DNA from: Epichloe hybrida
Taxonomy: Eukaryota > Ascomycota > Sordariomycetes > Hypocreales > Clavicipitaceae
Assembly (NCBI GenBank): GCA_019022495.1
Contig: JAFEKR010000023.1
Span: 124,001 to 188,000, forward strand
Direction of reading: 5' to 3'
DNA: 64,000 nucleotides
Part shown: in pieces, positions 34,082 through 44,911 of the stretch
How the letters are laid out: each line of letters begins with the position of its first letter
Position numbering within the stretch: position 1 is the first letter of the stretch
Made by a program: the position numbers and the translations under genes
Notes under the pieces: generated by a model
Database searches by the model: none
Seen by the model: the letters and a program-made list of their open reading frames with translations, nothing else
What the model was told of the DNA's origin: nothing

Positions 34082-34491
34082 GGTCTTTGAGGGGGGGGGG
34101 GCTAGCGAATGATCAGGTACTTGCGATACCCACTGATGGAGAAAAGAAAAACTTCAAATTATAGCATTACCGTGGTCTCGAACGTTGTGAAATATTGTTC
34201 AAGAAAGAGTTGCGATGGTGATTATTCCATGTTGTCGTAGTGGCACCCCGCACGGATGCTGCTTGATATTGTGAGCATCTCAACTCGATCTTTCCGTACA
34301 TTCATCTACGGTCTCCCGCCACGCAGGAGTTGTGCCGCTGTTGAAGAAACCACCTCTACCGTTGAACCGACCCAAACGCCATTTATGCCCAAGGAACACC
34401 CTATAGAAAAACATCTAAACACCATGTCCTTTACAGACTGCCTCGCGAGGAAAATGAAAAAAAAAAAAAAAAGTCTGTAATACGACATGGC
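34082..34491. other. Convergent 3' flanks
   Basis: About 410 bases between stop codons, with G10 and A16 homopolymer runs at 34092-34101 and near 34456-34472. No gene seen. Confidence 0.5.
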
Positions 34492-35839
34492 TCAACACGT
34501 CTCCGCCGCGTCCAAAGCCACGGCCTCCGCAATGTTGGCATCGGTAGATGCGGCAGCGCCGTTGCCACTAGCTCTCTTGCGCAAGACATTCTCGATGAAG
34601 GCCTCGCCAGCCTTGTATGAGGACCGCACCAGAGGACCGCTCGCGCAGTAGAGGAAGCCCATATCCAGGGCGCGCTGCCGCCACATGTCAAACTCGTCGG
34701 GCGTGACATATTTTTCGACCTTGAGGTGGCGCTTGGTGGGGCGCATGTACTGGCCAAAGGTGACGATGTCGACGTCTGCTTCCCGGAGTTCTGTTGAATG
34801 AGGGTCAGCCATCATGGCAAGAAGAGAATGTGCGTTATAAAAGCAAGCATTGGCTTGTTGAGGAAGGGGGGGGCAACTGCATACGTCTCAAAGCGTCCAT
34901 CACTTCGTGCTCCTGCTCGCCCAACCCCAGCATGATGCTGGTCTTGGTGATGATGCCCTCCTTGCCACGGACATCCTTAACGTGCTTCAGGACCCTCAGG
35001 CTTTGCCGGAAGGTGGCTCGTCGGTCGCGAACGTACGGCGTCAGAGCCTCTACGGTTTCGACGTTGTGGGCGTACACATCGAGGCCGCTGTCCGCCACGA
35101 CCTTCACCATGTCGAGGTCGCCCATGAAATCGCCCGTTAGCGCCTCGACCAACAGCGATGATCTCTTCTGCTTGATCTTGCTGATTGTCTCGGCAAAGTG
35201 TCTGGCGCCCCCGTCTGCCAAGTCGTCACGGTCAACGCTCGTCAAGACGACGTAGCCGAGGCCCCATCTGGCCAGGGCCTCGGCCGTATGCTCCGGCTCG
35301 TGAGGATCCAGCGGCGCGGGAGCCCGGTTCGTCTTGACGCTGCAGAAGCGGCACCCGCGCGTACACGTGTCGCCCATGAGCATGATGGTGGCGGTGGCGG
35401 CACTCTTGTCAGAACCGCCCCAGCACTCGGAAATGTTGGGACATCGCGCCTCCTCGCAGACCGTGTGCAGTCCTAGTCCCCGCAGATCGCTCTTGATCTT
35501 TTTGAAGTTCTCGTTGCCCGATGGGATTGGCGTCCTGAGCCATTCAGGCAGTCGTGTGATGGTTCTTTTCTTGCCCGCGGGTCCGACTTCGGCAGTTCGA
35601 AGGGTGTACGCCTCGGTAGGTGAGAGCGGCTGGGCAGCAGATGAAGTGGCAATGAAATCGGACAAGGGCGCAACGGCCGAGTCCTTGAAGTACGTCTTGC
35701 GCTTTGGTTTGCCTGTTGAGTTGGGTTCGTTGGGGGTAGGCACTGTGGCGAAACTTTTCATGAGAGCGGACGGGGCGCCGGTGATGGCTCTGCGGGCAGG
35801 ACCCTGCGCCCTGTGGAGTGACGTGGCCACGGATGCCAT
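34492..35839 (-). CDS. LIP5: Lipoyl synthase, mitochondrial
   Basis: Two exons, 35839-34885 and 34790-34492, give 417 residues; the 94-nt intron is phase 1. Lipoyl synthase is a radical-SAM enzyme that inserts two sulfurs into protein-bound octanoate in mitochondria. The N-terminus ([19 protein letters not shown]) is a basic presequence. Both Fe-S clusters are present: the auxiliary-cluster cysteines in [12 protein letters not shown] and the radical-[11 protein letters not shown]. Further family blocks are [48 protein letters not shown], and in exon 2 [20 protein letters not shown] and [15 protein letters not shown]. The C-terminal arginine-serine motif is intact. The protein is slightly longer than yeast Lip5 (414). 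Confidence 0.96.
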
Positions 35840-36280
35840 TTCGCGTCTGAGGTATGTTCGGCAGGAGAAACTTCCCTAGAGGCAGCGGGGGGGATGAATT
35901 GATGAGCCTGCCTTCGCGTTGTGATGGGTGAACGAGAAATGTACGGATGATGTAGAGAGGCAATTGCCCGGAAACATGGGGGTATCTATGTATCTACTCC
36001 ATAATACAGTATCCACCCACTTCCGAGCGCTCTGGTTGGCGCCCCGAAGCCGATGGGACCCGCCTGTCGAAGAAGCCCTGAACAGGCTGCGACGAGTTGC
36101 AACGTCGTCCAATAAATATCATGATACATTGAATTCAACAGCACCAGCTCACCATTGGGCCTACTAAGGAGGTGCATGATCCTTCCACTTCCATTTTTGT
36201 CTTGGACGTGCTGGCATGTCGCTGGTATGTGACGTCTATTCACTTAGTGATGCCGAGGTCAACTCTCCTCTTTCTCCCCT
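35840..36280. other. Intergenic, LIP5 promoter and TYS1 3' flank
   Basis: About 440 bases between two same-strand genes. No further feature seen. Confidence 0.45.
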
Positions 36281-37780
36281 TCACACGCTCAACTTCTCGA
36301 CCCCAGCAGCAGCTCCATCGACGTTGGCATCCTCTGGCTTCGCCGGCGCAGCATCGCCTGCTGGCTTGCCACCACCAGGGTAGCGAGAGCCCTTGTCCTT
36401 GACCTTCTTCTCCTTCTTGGGCGGCGGAGGGTAAGCCTTCAACGCGACCTCTTGCCAGTCTTTGGAAGCCTGGTAAGCGGTGTGAATAGGGGCGAGAAGC
36501 TCGTTGAGCGTCTTGGCAACGGCAGGTTTGAGTAGCTGAGGAGTAAGCTGTAGGTTTTCGTGTTAGCGCTGCGCTGGCAGATATATATATATATATATAT
36601 ATTTCTCTTTTCTTCTGGTAAGAGAGCCTACCTTGTCATTTTTGTAGTCTTCTTGCATTTGGGCAATGTTGTCGTAAACCAGAGGCTCCAGGCCATCGCG
36701 CTCACGTTCAACCTTGAACTCTCTCTTCCCTTCCTTCAGACCAGAAGCTGGCAGCAAGACGTATTCGACAAATGCCAGAACACCGTTATCTTCGACAACC
36801 TGGGGAGCTGCAGTCGCTTTCTTGATTTTCTTGGCGACAACGTCCGGGCCATCGAGCAGGTCAATTTTGCTGTCTGTTCGTTTTGATTGTCTGTCAGCAA
36901 AGGAAGTCTTACTTGAGCCAACATGGGCGAGGTACCTTGATCACTCGAGCTCATTTTACCACCCTGCAGACCGGGAACCATGGGGTTTAGCAAGTGTGCA
37001 CGCTGTTGACTTGAATTAGCATTTAGTACTGATTCCTCCCCGCAGACTCCGCAGACTCCGCAGAAGGGGACAAAAGCTCACCTCCCTGTATCCAATTTTG
37101 GGCAGCCACTCCTTGGCAGCAGTGAACAGTTTCCTCTGGTCGAGGCCACCAAACTGTGCATCCACATCCAGGTACTGCTCATCAAGCACCTGTAGAATGG
37201 GGTAGAGTAGGCCACTCAACGGCGCATTGGCAGTCTGCTTGACGACTTCGGCACCCGCCTTCTTGGCATCATGTTCCGATACCAGCGAAGTCAACTTGTA
37301 GAGGTCCATGACATATTCCGGGCTCTTCTGGTAAGAGCTTCCCTGCACGAATCGGAGCTTCTCGGTGGACACGCCGACGGCTTCGAGGATGGCGGTAATG
37401 ACATAGCGGTAGAAGTGAACGCGCTGTTCGACGAGCTCGATGGGCGCTTTGAGGTTATCGAGAAATCCGTGGATATCGGCGAGGAGTATGGTAACATCGC
37501 AGCCCGCAGCGAGGAACTGGGCGATCTTGATGGCAGGCACAAAGTAGCCGCAGTGCGGACGGCCGGTGGTGGCAGTACCTGCAGCAGCCCTTTAGTTTTT
37601 ATTTCAAGGATTGCCGTGAGAGAGTTCGCGAGCTCATAAGAACGCATTGAAAGCCATACCCCAGTAGATCTTGGGGCTTCTGCCCTCGGCGAGGATGGAC
37701 TCGATAATCTCGGGGTTCAGAACCTCTGCGAGATTCTCGCGAAGGAGGGCAAACCTCTCGGAAGCGTCTGCGACTACCAT
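36281..37780 (-). CDS. TYS1: Cytosolic tyrosyl-tRNA synthetase
   Basis: Five exons, 37780-37660, 37578-37082, 37002-36936, 36873-36632 and 36547-36281, give 397 residues against 394 in yeast. The enzyme charges tRNA-Tyr. The class I signature is [12 protein letters not shown], an HIGH variant, just after the first intron, and KMSSSDQ in the 67-nt exon 3 is the KMSKS loop. Other blocks are [32 protein letters not shown] and [16 protein letters not shown]. Exon 4 starts at the upstream of two possible acceptors, giving [11 protein letters not shown], which matches the family better than the alternative. The C-terminus is lysine-rich with KGSRYPGG. Intron 4 (36548-36631) carries a TA microsatellite at about 36581-36601. 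Confidence 0.95.
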
Positions 37781-38644
37781 TGCAGCTTTCTTTCTCCTTG
37801 TAGATCTCTCCTGTGAATGAAGTGTTGCTATGCGCAAGCGATGAGCTTGGCGACCAAAAATCTCGAGGTCGCTGACTCATGGTGGGCGAGAGTGGCACAA
37901 CATGTAAGCCAACCAAGGCTGGCGGGGCAGATGCTCTTTGGCGGGGTGATTTTGGAACCAGTTTTTTTTTTCTTTTTCTTTGGGCATTGATCCTTTCTTA
38001 TCATGAGCGTAACCATCTACAGATGGACTACTAGGGAAGAAAAAACAAAGAAGAACGAAAAAAAAAAAGCCCTCAATAATATGATTCGCGTCGTTCTACT
38101 GGTGCATCGTCCGGTCTTTGCCTGAAATTACCCTACACCTCAACACGTAAATAGACTCACCAGTCCGGATTATCTTCAGTAATACTCAAACAGAAAGGAC
38201 GGGGCTTTATGTACGTCTGTAGATAAGCTCCAATTATTACAGAAACCCCAAGCGGCCCCAAACACCCCACACGGCCTACTCTCGTACTGGCGGTCCAAAA
38301 TAAATAATACAATCAATGCTTGGTATATTACGGACTACACATAACACGTCAGGTTATACTTGATTCCGCAGACAAGTCGCGGTTGTCATGTTTACACCAA
38401 GACGCGTGACCTATGGTTATGGTCGCGTTGTTAGACCGACTGCAAACTCCGACGGCGCTAGTTTTTGGAGCTCGGCAGGTTTTTGTGCCATGTGATCTCC
38501 GAGGCTCTCACCGGCGTCGTACAGTCCAACCCCACGCGGGGTGGCCACTATCAGAAGTCAATTCTTGCTGTCACCAGCTTCAGATTGAATCTGTCCAACT
38601 GCTCATTTTGACGGTTTGACGGCCCAGTCCAAACCCCCGCGGAC
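37781..38644. promoter_or_regulatory. Divergent region, TYS1 and acyl-CoA synthetase
   Basis: About 860 bases. T- and A-rich tracts lie at 37962-37981 and 38059-38068. A transposon-end-like segment lies at 38520-38555 and is listed separately. No gene seen. Confidence 0.5.
38520..38555. mobile_element. Possible Tc1/mariner terminus remnant
   Basis: The sequence TACAGTCCAACCCC resembles the end of the MITE at 7950 (TACAGTCCACCCCC). It is followed directly by a CCCCACGCGGGG-type palindrome and CTATCAG; the MITE carries a matching CCCCACGCGGGG..CTATCAG stretch at 7989-8013. No matching right-hand inverted end is seen within the next 500 bases, so this is at most a fragment. Confidence 0.4.
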
Positions 38645-41021
38645 ATGTCATCAGTGGGTGAGGATTTCCTCCTTCCCCCCCCGGCTCACACGCCGCTCAT
38701 GACACCCCATCCAGCTAACTTTGCTCGTTGTGAAAAGCTTCAGGTGGTTCGCTGGCTGCCGCTGGCGGTCTGGCGGCCACGTCGGCCTATTTGGATGCCA
38801 AGTTGCATCTCTCCAAGGACTTGCGCTCTATTTCGCGCGCCAAGAGAGCAGAGAAGAACCTTATCAGCGCAAGTAAGTTGCTGCTGCTGCTGCTGTCGTG
38901 CCACTGCAAGTCAGTCTCTCTTGTCCATCCAGGTCGCTAACATCGGAAAACAGGGAAAGCAAAGAAAGCATCTGGATACTTCCTGTTTGAAGCATGGGCT
39001 CGAAAATACCCAAATGAGCCATGCGTCTGGTCTCGCCAAGGAGAATACACATGGGCACAGACTAATCAACGTGTTTCTCAGTACGGCCACTACTTCAAGC
39101 ATCTGGGCGTACAGCCTTCGCAGTTCGTGGGCTTGTACATGTATAACTCACCCGACTTCGTCTTTGTATGGATGGGTCTGCTCTCGATTGGCGCCGCGCC
39201 CGCACTCATCAACTACAACCTAGCGTCCAGAGCCCTGGTACATTGCGTCAAGGTGTCTGGTACCAAATTCTTATTGTATGATTCTGCCCCGGACTGTGTG
39301 TCTCGTATTGAGGGATCCGAATCGGAGCTTCGCGCACTGCGGGTCGAGCCGCTTGTTCTGGATTCAAGTTTCAAGGCGAAACTCGATCAGTATCCTACTG
39401 AGAGGCCCAGCACGACTTGCTTTGATGATCCCTCTGCCGCTTTGCCACTGGCTTTGCTGTACACGAGGTACGTCACTGATAGAAATGAAGATGGACAGAC
39501 AGGATAACTCACACATGTAATGTTTGATTTGGGCAGCGGTACTACAGGACTGCCAAAGGCTGCGCGACAAGGCACTGAATGGCAGTACGCGGCAATCTCT
39601 TCGAACCCAAATTCGTTCGGGCGGCAACCGGGACCGGGGGGAGACAGATCATACTACTGTATTCCTATGTATCATGGTACCGGCGGACTCGGGGCTATGA
39701 GCGACCTGATGAGCGGCTTGTCCATAGCCATAGCACCAAAATTCTCGCTCTCTCGCTTTTGGCAAGACTGCATTGATAGCAAGGCGACCACTTTCACCTA
39801 CGGTGAGTGACAAGACATCGTCGTCCAAAAAAAAAAAATGCCTGGGAATGGCAAAGCTAAAGCAAAACGACAGTCGGAGAACTCGTGAGATACCTGCTAT
39901 CAGCGGCCCCGTCGATCAACGAGAGGAAGCATCAAATACGACTTATTTGGGGCAATGGTTTGAGTCCGGAATTATGGTCTCGGTTTCAGGTGAAAAACAA
40001 CGACAGGAAAGACTCCTGTCAAGCGTTCGGTATGAGAGTGAGAGATGTCTAACAGTCATGAAATTCAATAGGAGCGCTTTGGAATACCGGAAATAGGAGA
40101 GTTTTATGCAAGTACAGAGGGAGTCATGCACCTCTCCAATTATTACAGGGGTGGGTATGGCCTCGGAGCCGTCGGCCACCACGGATGGCTTCTTCGACAT
40201 CAGTACCATGACATTTACGTCCCGGTAGAGGTCGACTCGGAGACTGGACACGTCTGGAGATCACCCGACACAGGATTCGCCAAACGGCTACCGTACGAGC
40301 AGGGAGGCGAGATTCTTGTCAAACTGCCGTCTCGGGAGGCGTGGGCGGGATACTACGGTGCCGATGAGGCGACGGAGAAGAAGCTGGTGGAGAATGTTTT
40401 TGAGAAGGGCGACCTCTTCTACCGCACGGGAGATGCCCTTCGCAGAGATGCCGACGGGTATTGGTACTTCATGGACCGGCTTGGTGCGTACATATTACTC
40501 CGTACACGTGACGATTTTGATGGGAGAGGAAGCGGCTGACACTCACTCAACAACTCACATTCACAGGCGACACCTACCGTTGGAAGGGAGAAAACGTGTC
40601 AACGACGGAAGTCACGCAGGTCCTCGGGACGCACCCCTCCATTGCCGAAGCGAATGTCTACGGAGTCAAAGTTCCTTCACACGACGGCCGAGCCGGCTGT
40701 GCAGCAATCGCGGTGAGCAGCGGCAGCGCAGACAAGTTCGACTGGGCGGGTCTGGCAACTCTGCTTCGCAAAGAGCTGCCTCCTTACGCCGTCCCGATAT
40801 TCGTGAGAGTCCGCGAGGGAGTGGGAGGCATGAGCACCGACAACCACAAGCATAACAAGGTACATTTGCGGGCTGAAGGTGTTGACCCTCAAGCTCTGGG
40901 GACCAAGGTTGCCAATGGGAAGGGAGACAAGCTGTTTTGGTTACCAGCCGGGTCGCCCGAGTATATTCCCTTCACTCAGGGTGACTGGGATAAGCTGACG
41001 CAGTCGAGGGCTCGTATCTGA
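38645..41021 (+). CDS. Very-long-chain acyl-CoA synthetase / fatty-acid transporter (FAT1 type)
   Basis: Seven exons (38645-38657, 38744-38872, 38954-39467, 39537-39802, 39874-39989, 40072-40483, 40567-41021) give 634 residues, with all six short introns (69-86 nt) joining in frame. FATP/FAT1 proteins activate very-long-chain fatty acids to CoA esters at membranes and assist uptake. The first exon encodes only MSSV plus one base. A hydrophobic N-terminal stretch (GGSLAAAGGLAATSAYLDA) fits a membrane anchor. The AMP-binding motif YTSGTTGLPKAA crosses intron 3. Later blocks are [60 protein letters not shown] and LPPYAVPIFVRV. The FATP family signature is intact. This is the last gene before the repeat block, whose AT-rich sequence begins about 140 bases past the stop. 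Confidence 0.9.
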
Positions 41022-41347
41022 CGTGTTGTACGGAGTACTCCGTTCAGAGTTGTGGCGGATTATCTTGACGCTGGCAGCCATGACATTCATGGTACAGTGG
41101 GGGGTCGAAAGTCTGGATAACCACAAAAACCGACCCCATCGGGGGAATTGACACTATGATTAAAATGCCTTGCCGCACACGTAAATTTGACTTAAATCTA
41201 GTATAATTTACATATTTATGCTAGGAATTAATTTCTCTTTTATCTATAATGCCTAATACTTTATGTACTACCCTCTAGCGCGCATAGTAGCTACTATCCT
41301 CCGTGGTATTAAATTAATTAGCTAATTTATAATATTATCTTTAATTT
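41022..41347. other. Boundary between gene-rich and RIP-mutated DNA
   Basis: GTACGGAGTACTCCG, holding the palindrome CGGAGTACTCCG, lies at 41028-41042. TACAGTGGGGGGTCG near 41093, preceded by TA, resembles a mariner-type end but no partner is seen. Composition turns abruptly AT-rich near 41,160. The last five bases (AATTT, 41343-41347) are the target duplication of the Copia element. Confidence 0.55.
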
Positions 41348-41643
41348 TGTTGGAACAAGCATGATATCAACAAGGGTGCGCGCCTCTGATTAGGTGGGCG
41401 CGTTGCATCGCGGACCCACATGTCCGGCCCGACCGCGCTACAATCAGGGTTAGCATATGTGGCCTCTTTGCTAATAACCCTAATTAAGGCCCCTTTTCCT
41501 ATAATAAATAGCGCACCCTCTTTGCTTCTATTTAATCCCTCTTTTGCTTACTTTAATAGACTAGAATATATAATAATTATATGCACTTTAGTTTACCCTA
41601 AAAACCTTATATATAAGTTAATAGTATCCTATAAATACTAATA
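41348..41643 (+). repeat. Copia element, 5' LTR
   Basis: 296 bp. The first 110 bases keep a high GC content and CpG sites; the last 150 are heavily transition-mutated. It contains a 10-bp inverted repeat built on TTAGGGTT/AACCCTAA. Sequence TAATTAGTAGTTA follows directly and may be the altered primer-binding site. Confidence 0.9.
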
Positions 41644-44600
41644 CTAATTAGTAGTTATCTCTATAAATACTATAGATTAGTAAGGTTTATAGAAAAGGCA
41701 TTAGTATTAAGGACTTACCTTATAAAAGAGAAAGTATTACTTTAAGATACTAAATATACTAAGGAAGAAGTATATTCTAGCTCTTCTTTTACCTTAAGTA
41801 ACTATAACTAGCTCTATACTAAATCTAAGCTTATTAACTTAATTAAGGCCTAGTTAGTAACTAACCTAACCTATTTTTATTTAATTAATTAGCGTGTCTA
41901 TTATATAAATAAACCCTTAGAAGCATGTTTATTAAATAATTAAGGCCTAGTTAGTAACTAACTTAACCTATCCTTAATTATTTAATTAAACCTACTAAGG
42001 GGTAAAAATAATAGCTTTACTTATAATCCTTTAAACCTCTATAATTTCTCTATTTCCTATACCTCTTAATTTACTACTAATATTATAGTAAAACACTAAG
42101 ATTAACTAAAAGGATTTAGAACTTAAGATATTCCTTTTAATTATAAACATACTTCCCTTACTAAAGATATTAGAAGAGAAGTTAACCTATAAGTTATATC
42201 TTACCTTCTTAACTATATCTCCCCTAATTTATACTAGTATATTATATAATAAGTACTAGAGAATAAGGAATTATTTAATCTTAAAGTAAACACTACCTCT
42301 AAAGAACTTATAGCCTAGATTTTTATTAAGAAAGTAACCTATAAATATAAGAACTTATACTTATAAACCTTATTTACTATCTTTAGTAATAACTTTAGAG
42401 AATAGAAATAAGAAATATTTTAAGTAGTAAATCCTAAAGCTATAAAGAGTCTTTAAGACTTTCTTTTCTTTAGTAGTATTTATATAAACCTATAGAGTTA
42501 CTATAAGATAGTAGTCTTGCTTAAAGATATTATTAACTATAATAGATTCTATAACTAGAAAGAAAAAGAAATATAGGAAGTTACTAGGAAGTATTCCCTC
42601 TTTAAGAGGTAAATAATAAAGAAGGACTTCTATAAAGACCTCCTTCCTATTAGTATCCTTTCTTTTAGAGATTAACTAAAGTAACTAATTGCTTTATATT
42701 ATCCCTAATCCCCTTAACTACTATAATTACTTTTATTTTATTCCTAGATTCTATTACACTAATCCCTAAGTATACTAAGTATAAGGTAAAGGCATAATAG
42801 TAAAGGTAATCCCCTTATTATAAGCCCTTAACTATAACCCTAGACCCCCCTTATTTCCCCTCCTATAATAAGGCACTATAATCCCCCTTTATAATCTAAG
42901 ACTATAGTACCTTTTCTATAAGATTTAATTATCCCTATTCCCCTTTAGGAGATAGGCTAACCCTTATTAAAGTAATTACTTAATCTTAATAAATTCTATA
43001 GTAATAAGAGTATTAAGTATAGCGCTAGGGAGTATAATATTCTTAATATTAAGCTCTTAACCTATTAAAGGAAGTATAAGATACTAGGAATTATATAAGA
43101 ATAGTTAGGCTATAGTTTTAAGTTTATACTAAAAGGAAAACCTTTATAGTACTTCTTAGAGAACCTTTTAGGCTAAGGAAACCCCTAAGATCTCCTAACT
43201 CTTATCTATAGGATTAGGTAAAAGTTTAAGATAGATAATATATATTAAAAGAACTATCTATTATAAGGAAGATTATAACTACTTATAATTATCTAAGAGA
43301 ACCCTAGTAAATTAAAGATTAAGTGCTTTAAAGACCTTATAATAAAGCTTTTAAATCTCTAAAGGGCAAATCCTTATAAATCCTAGTTAGAATTAGACCT
43401 TTATAGTTAGATTCTAAATGCTTATAAAGGAATCCTAGAATATAGGGCTTATATTATTAATTCTCCTATTAACCTCTAATGCTTTTATAAATAGATAAGG
43501 ATGTTAATTAGCAAATCTAAAGCTTTAATTAATTAGTAGTAGTTCCTTATAGAAGCTAGTACTAAGGAATACTTTTAAACTAACTATAAGTATAATAGAA
43601 AAGGTAAGGAAGCCTAGTATAGTTAATCTTTATTAAAGAGTAAGCCTTAACGCTTAAAAAAGTATTATATATGTAGTAAAGAAGGTTATTAGTTAACTAA
43701 ACACTCAGATAAGGACTAGAAGAAGGTATTCTAATAATTTAAGAATCACTCTTACATAGACTTAATAGCTTCTTTATATAATATATTCCTAATATAGTAT
43801 AAAGGTAATAATAATCCTAAATTAGCTAAGGATAATAATATTAACTAATACCTAATAGAACTTAGTTTTAGTAAAGAAAATAGTGATAGCTAAGTGCTTA
43901 TAAGCTTCTTTACATATAGGACTACTTATAATAGCTATGTAACCACTAAGATTCTTACTAGTAAAGTAATGACTTATACTCTAGTTAAGAAGGATTTATT
44001 TAATCTTTAGGAACTAGATAAGGTACTAAGCGTATTTACACTTAAAGAATAATATTTATCTAGAACCTTTAAAGGCATTATAGCTAATATAGGTACTACG
44101 GGATATTTATTAGTAGGCCACCCTTAATTCTTAGCTTTGTAAAGTGTAATACTAACTATTACGCTTAATAAGTTAAATACTAGGAAAATAAAGATTAAAT
44201 TTAGCCCTAGAGAACTAATTAAGGCACTTAGATTAATTAAAGTGCTAACTTTATTTAGAATTATTCTCTTTTAGGTAATCCCTATAAATACTCCCTTTCT
44301 CTTATGCCTTAATAATATAACCTACCTAAAGATTAATTTCTACATATTAAAGAATATTCTATAGCAAGGGAATATTAAGGTTCCTATTATACGTAAATAA
44401 GGGCATGTATAAATGCTTCTTAATAAAGAAGAAAGTATTACTTAGAGTTATCTTATAGAGATTAAGCTCTGCTAATTATATTAATACTTTAAATACCCTT
44501 TAGTTTAATATCTTTATAATTTACTATATAAATTAGGGCATAAGGTTAAGTTTAAAGCTATTAAGAAACTAACTAAGGTTTGCTAGCAGTGCTAATTACA

Positions 44601-44911
44601 TATGGATAGCCTATATTAGTTTAAATTCACTCTTTAGGATAAATATGCCTATAATTACGAAATTATTATAGACATTATATATCTTAATAGTAACCACCCT
44701 ATTCTATAAGTTATTAATATAGCTATATCCTTTAATATAGCTAGATTCATTAAAGATATCTCTATAAAGACTATGTAGGAAGCACTCTGTCTTTACTAGA
44801 TTAATATCTATCTAGGCCCCCTGGATTTAATTATTATAGATACTAGAATAACCTTTAGAGGCAAGGAATTTAAGTAGCTTATATTATTAATAGTAATTAA
44901 GATTAAAGATA

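Noticed and set aside
41420..41641. 73-codon open frame in the 5' LTR
   Set aside because: It lies within the LTR and RIP-mutated DNA and has no counterpart in the 3' LTR.
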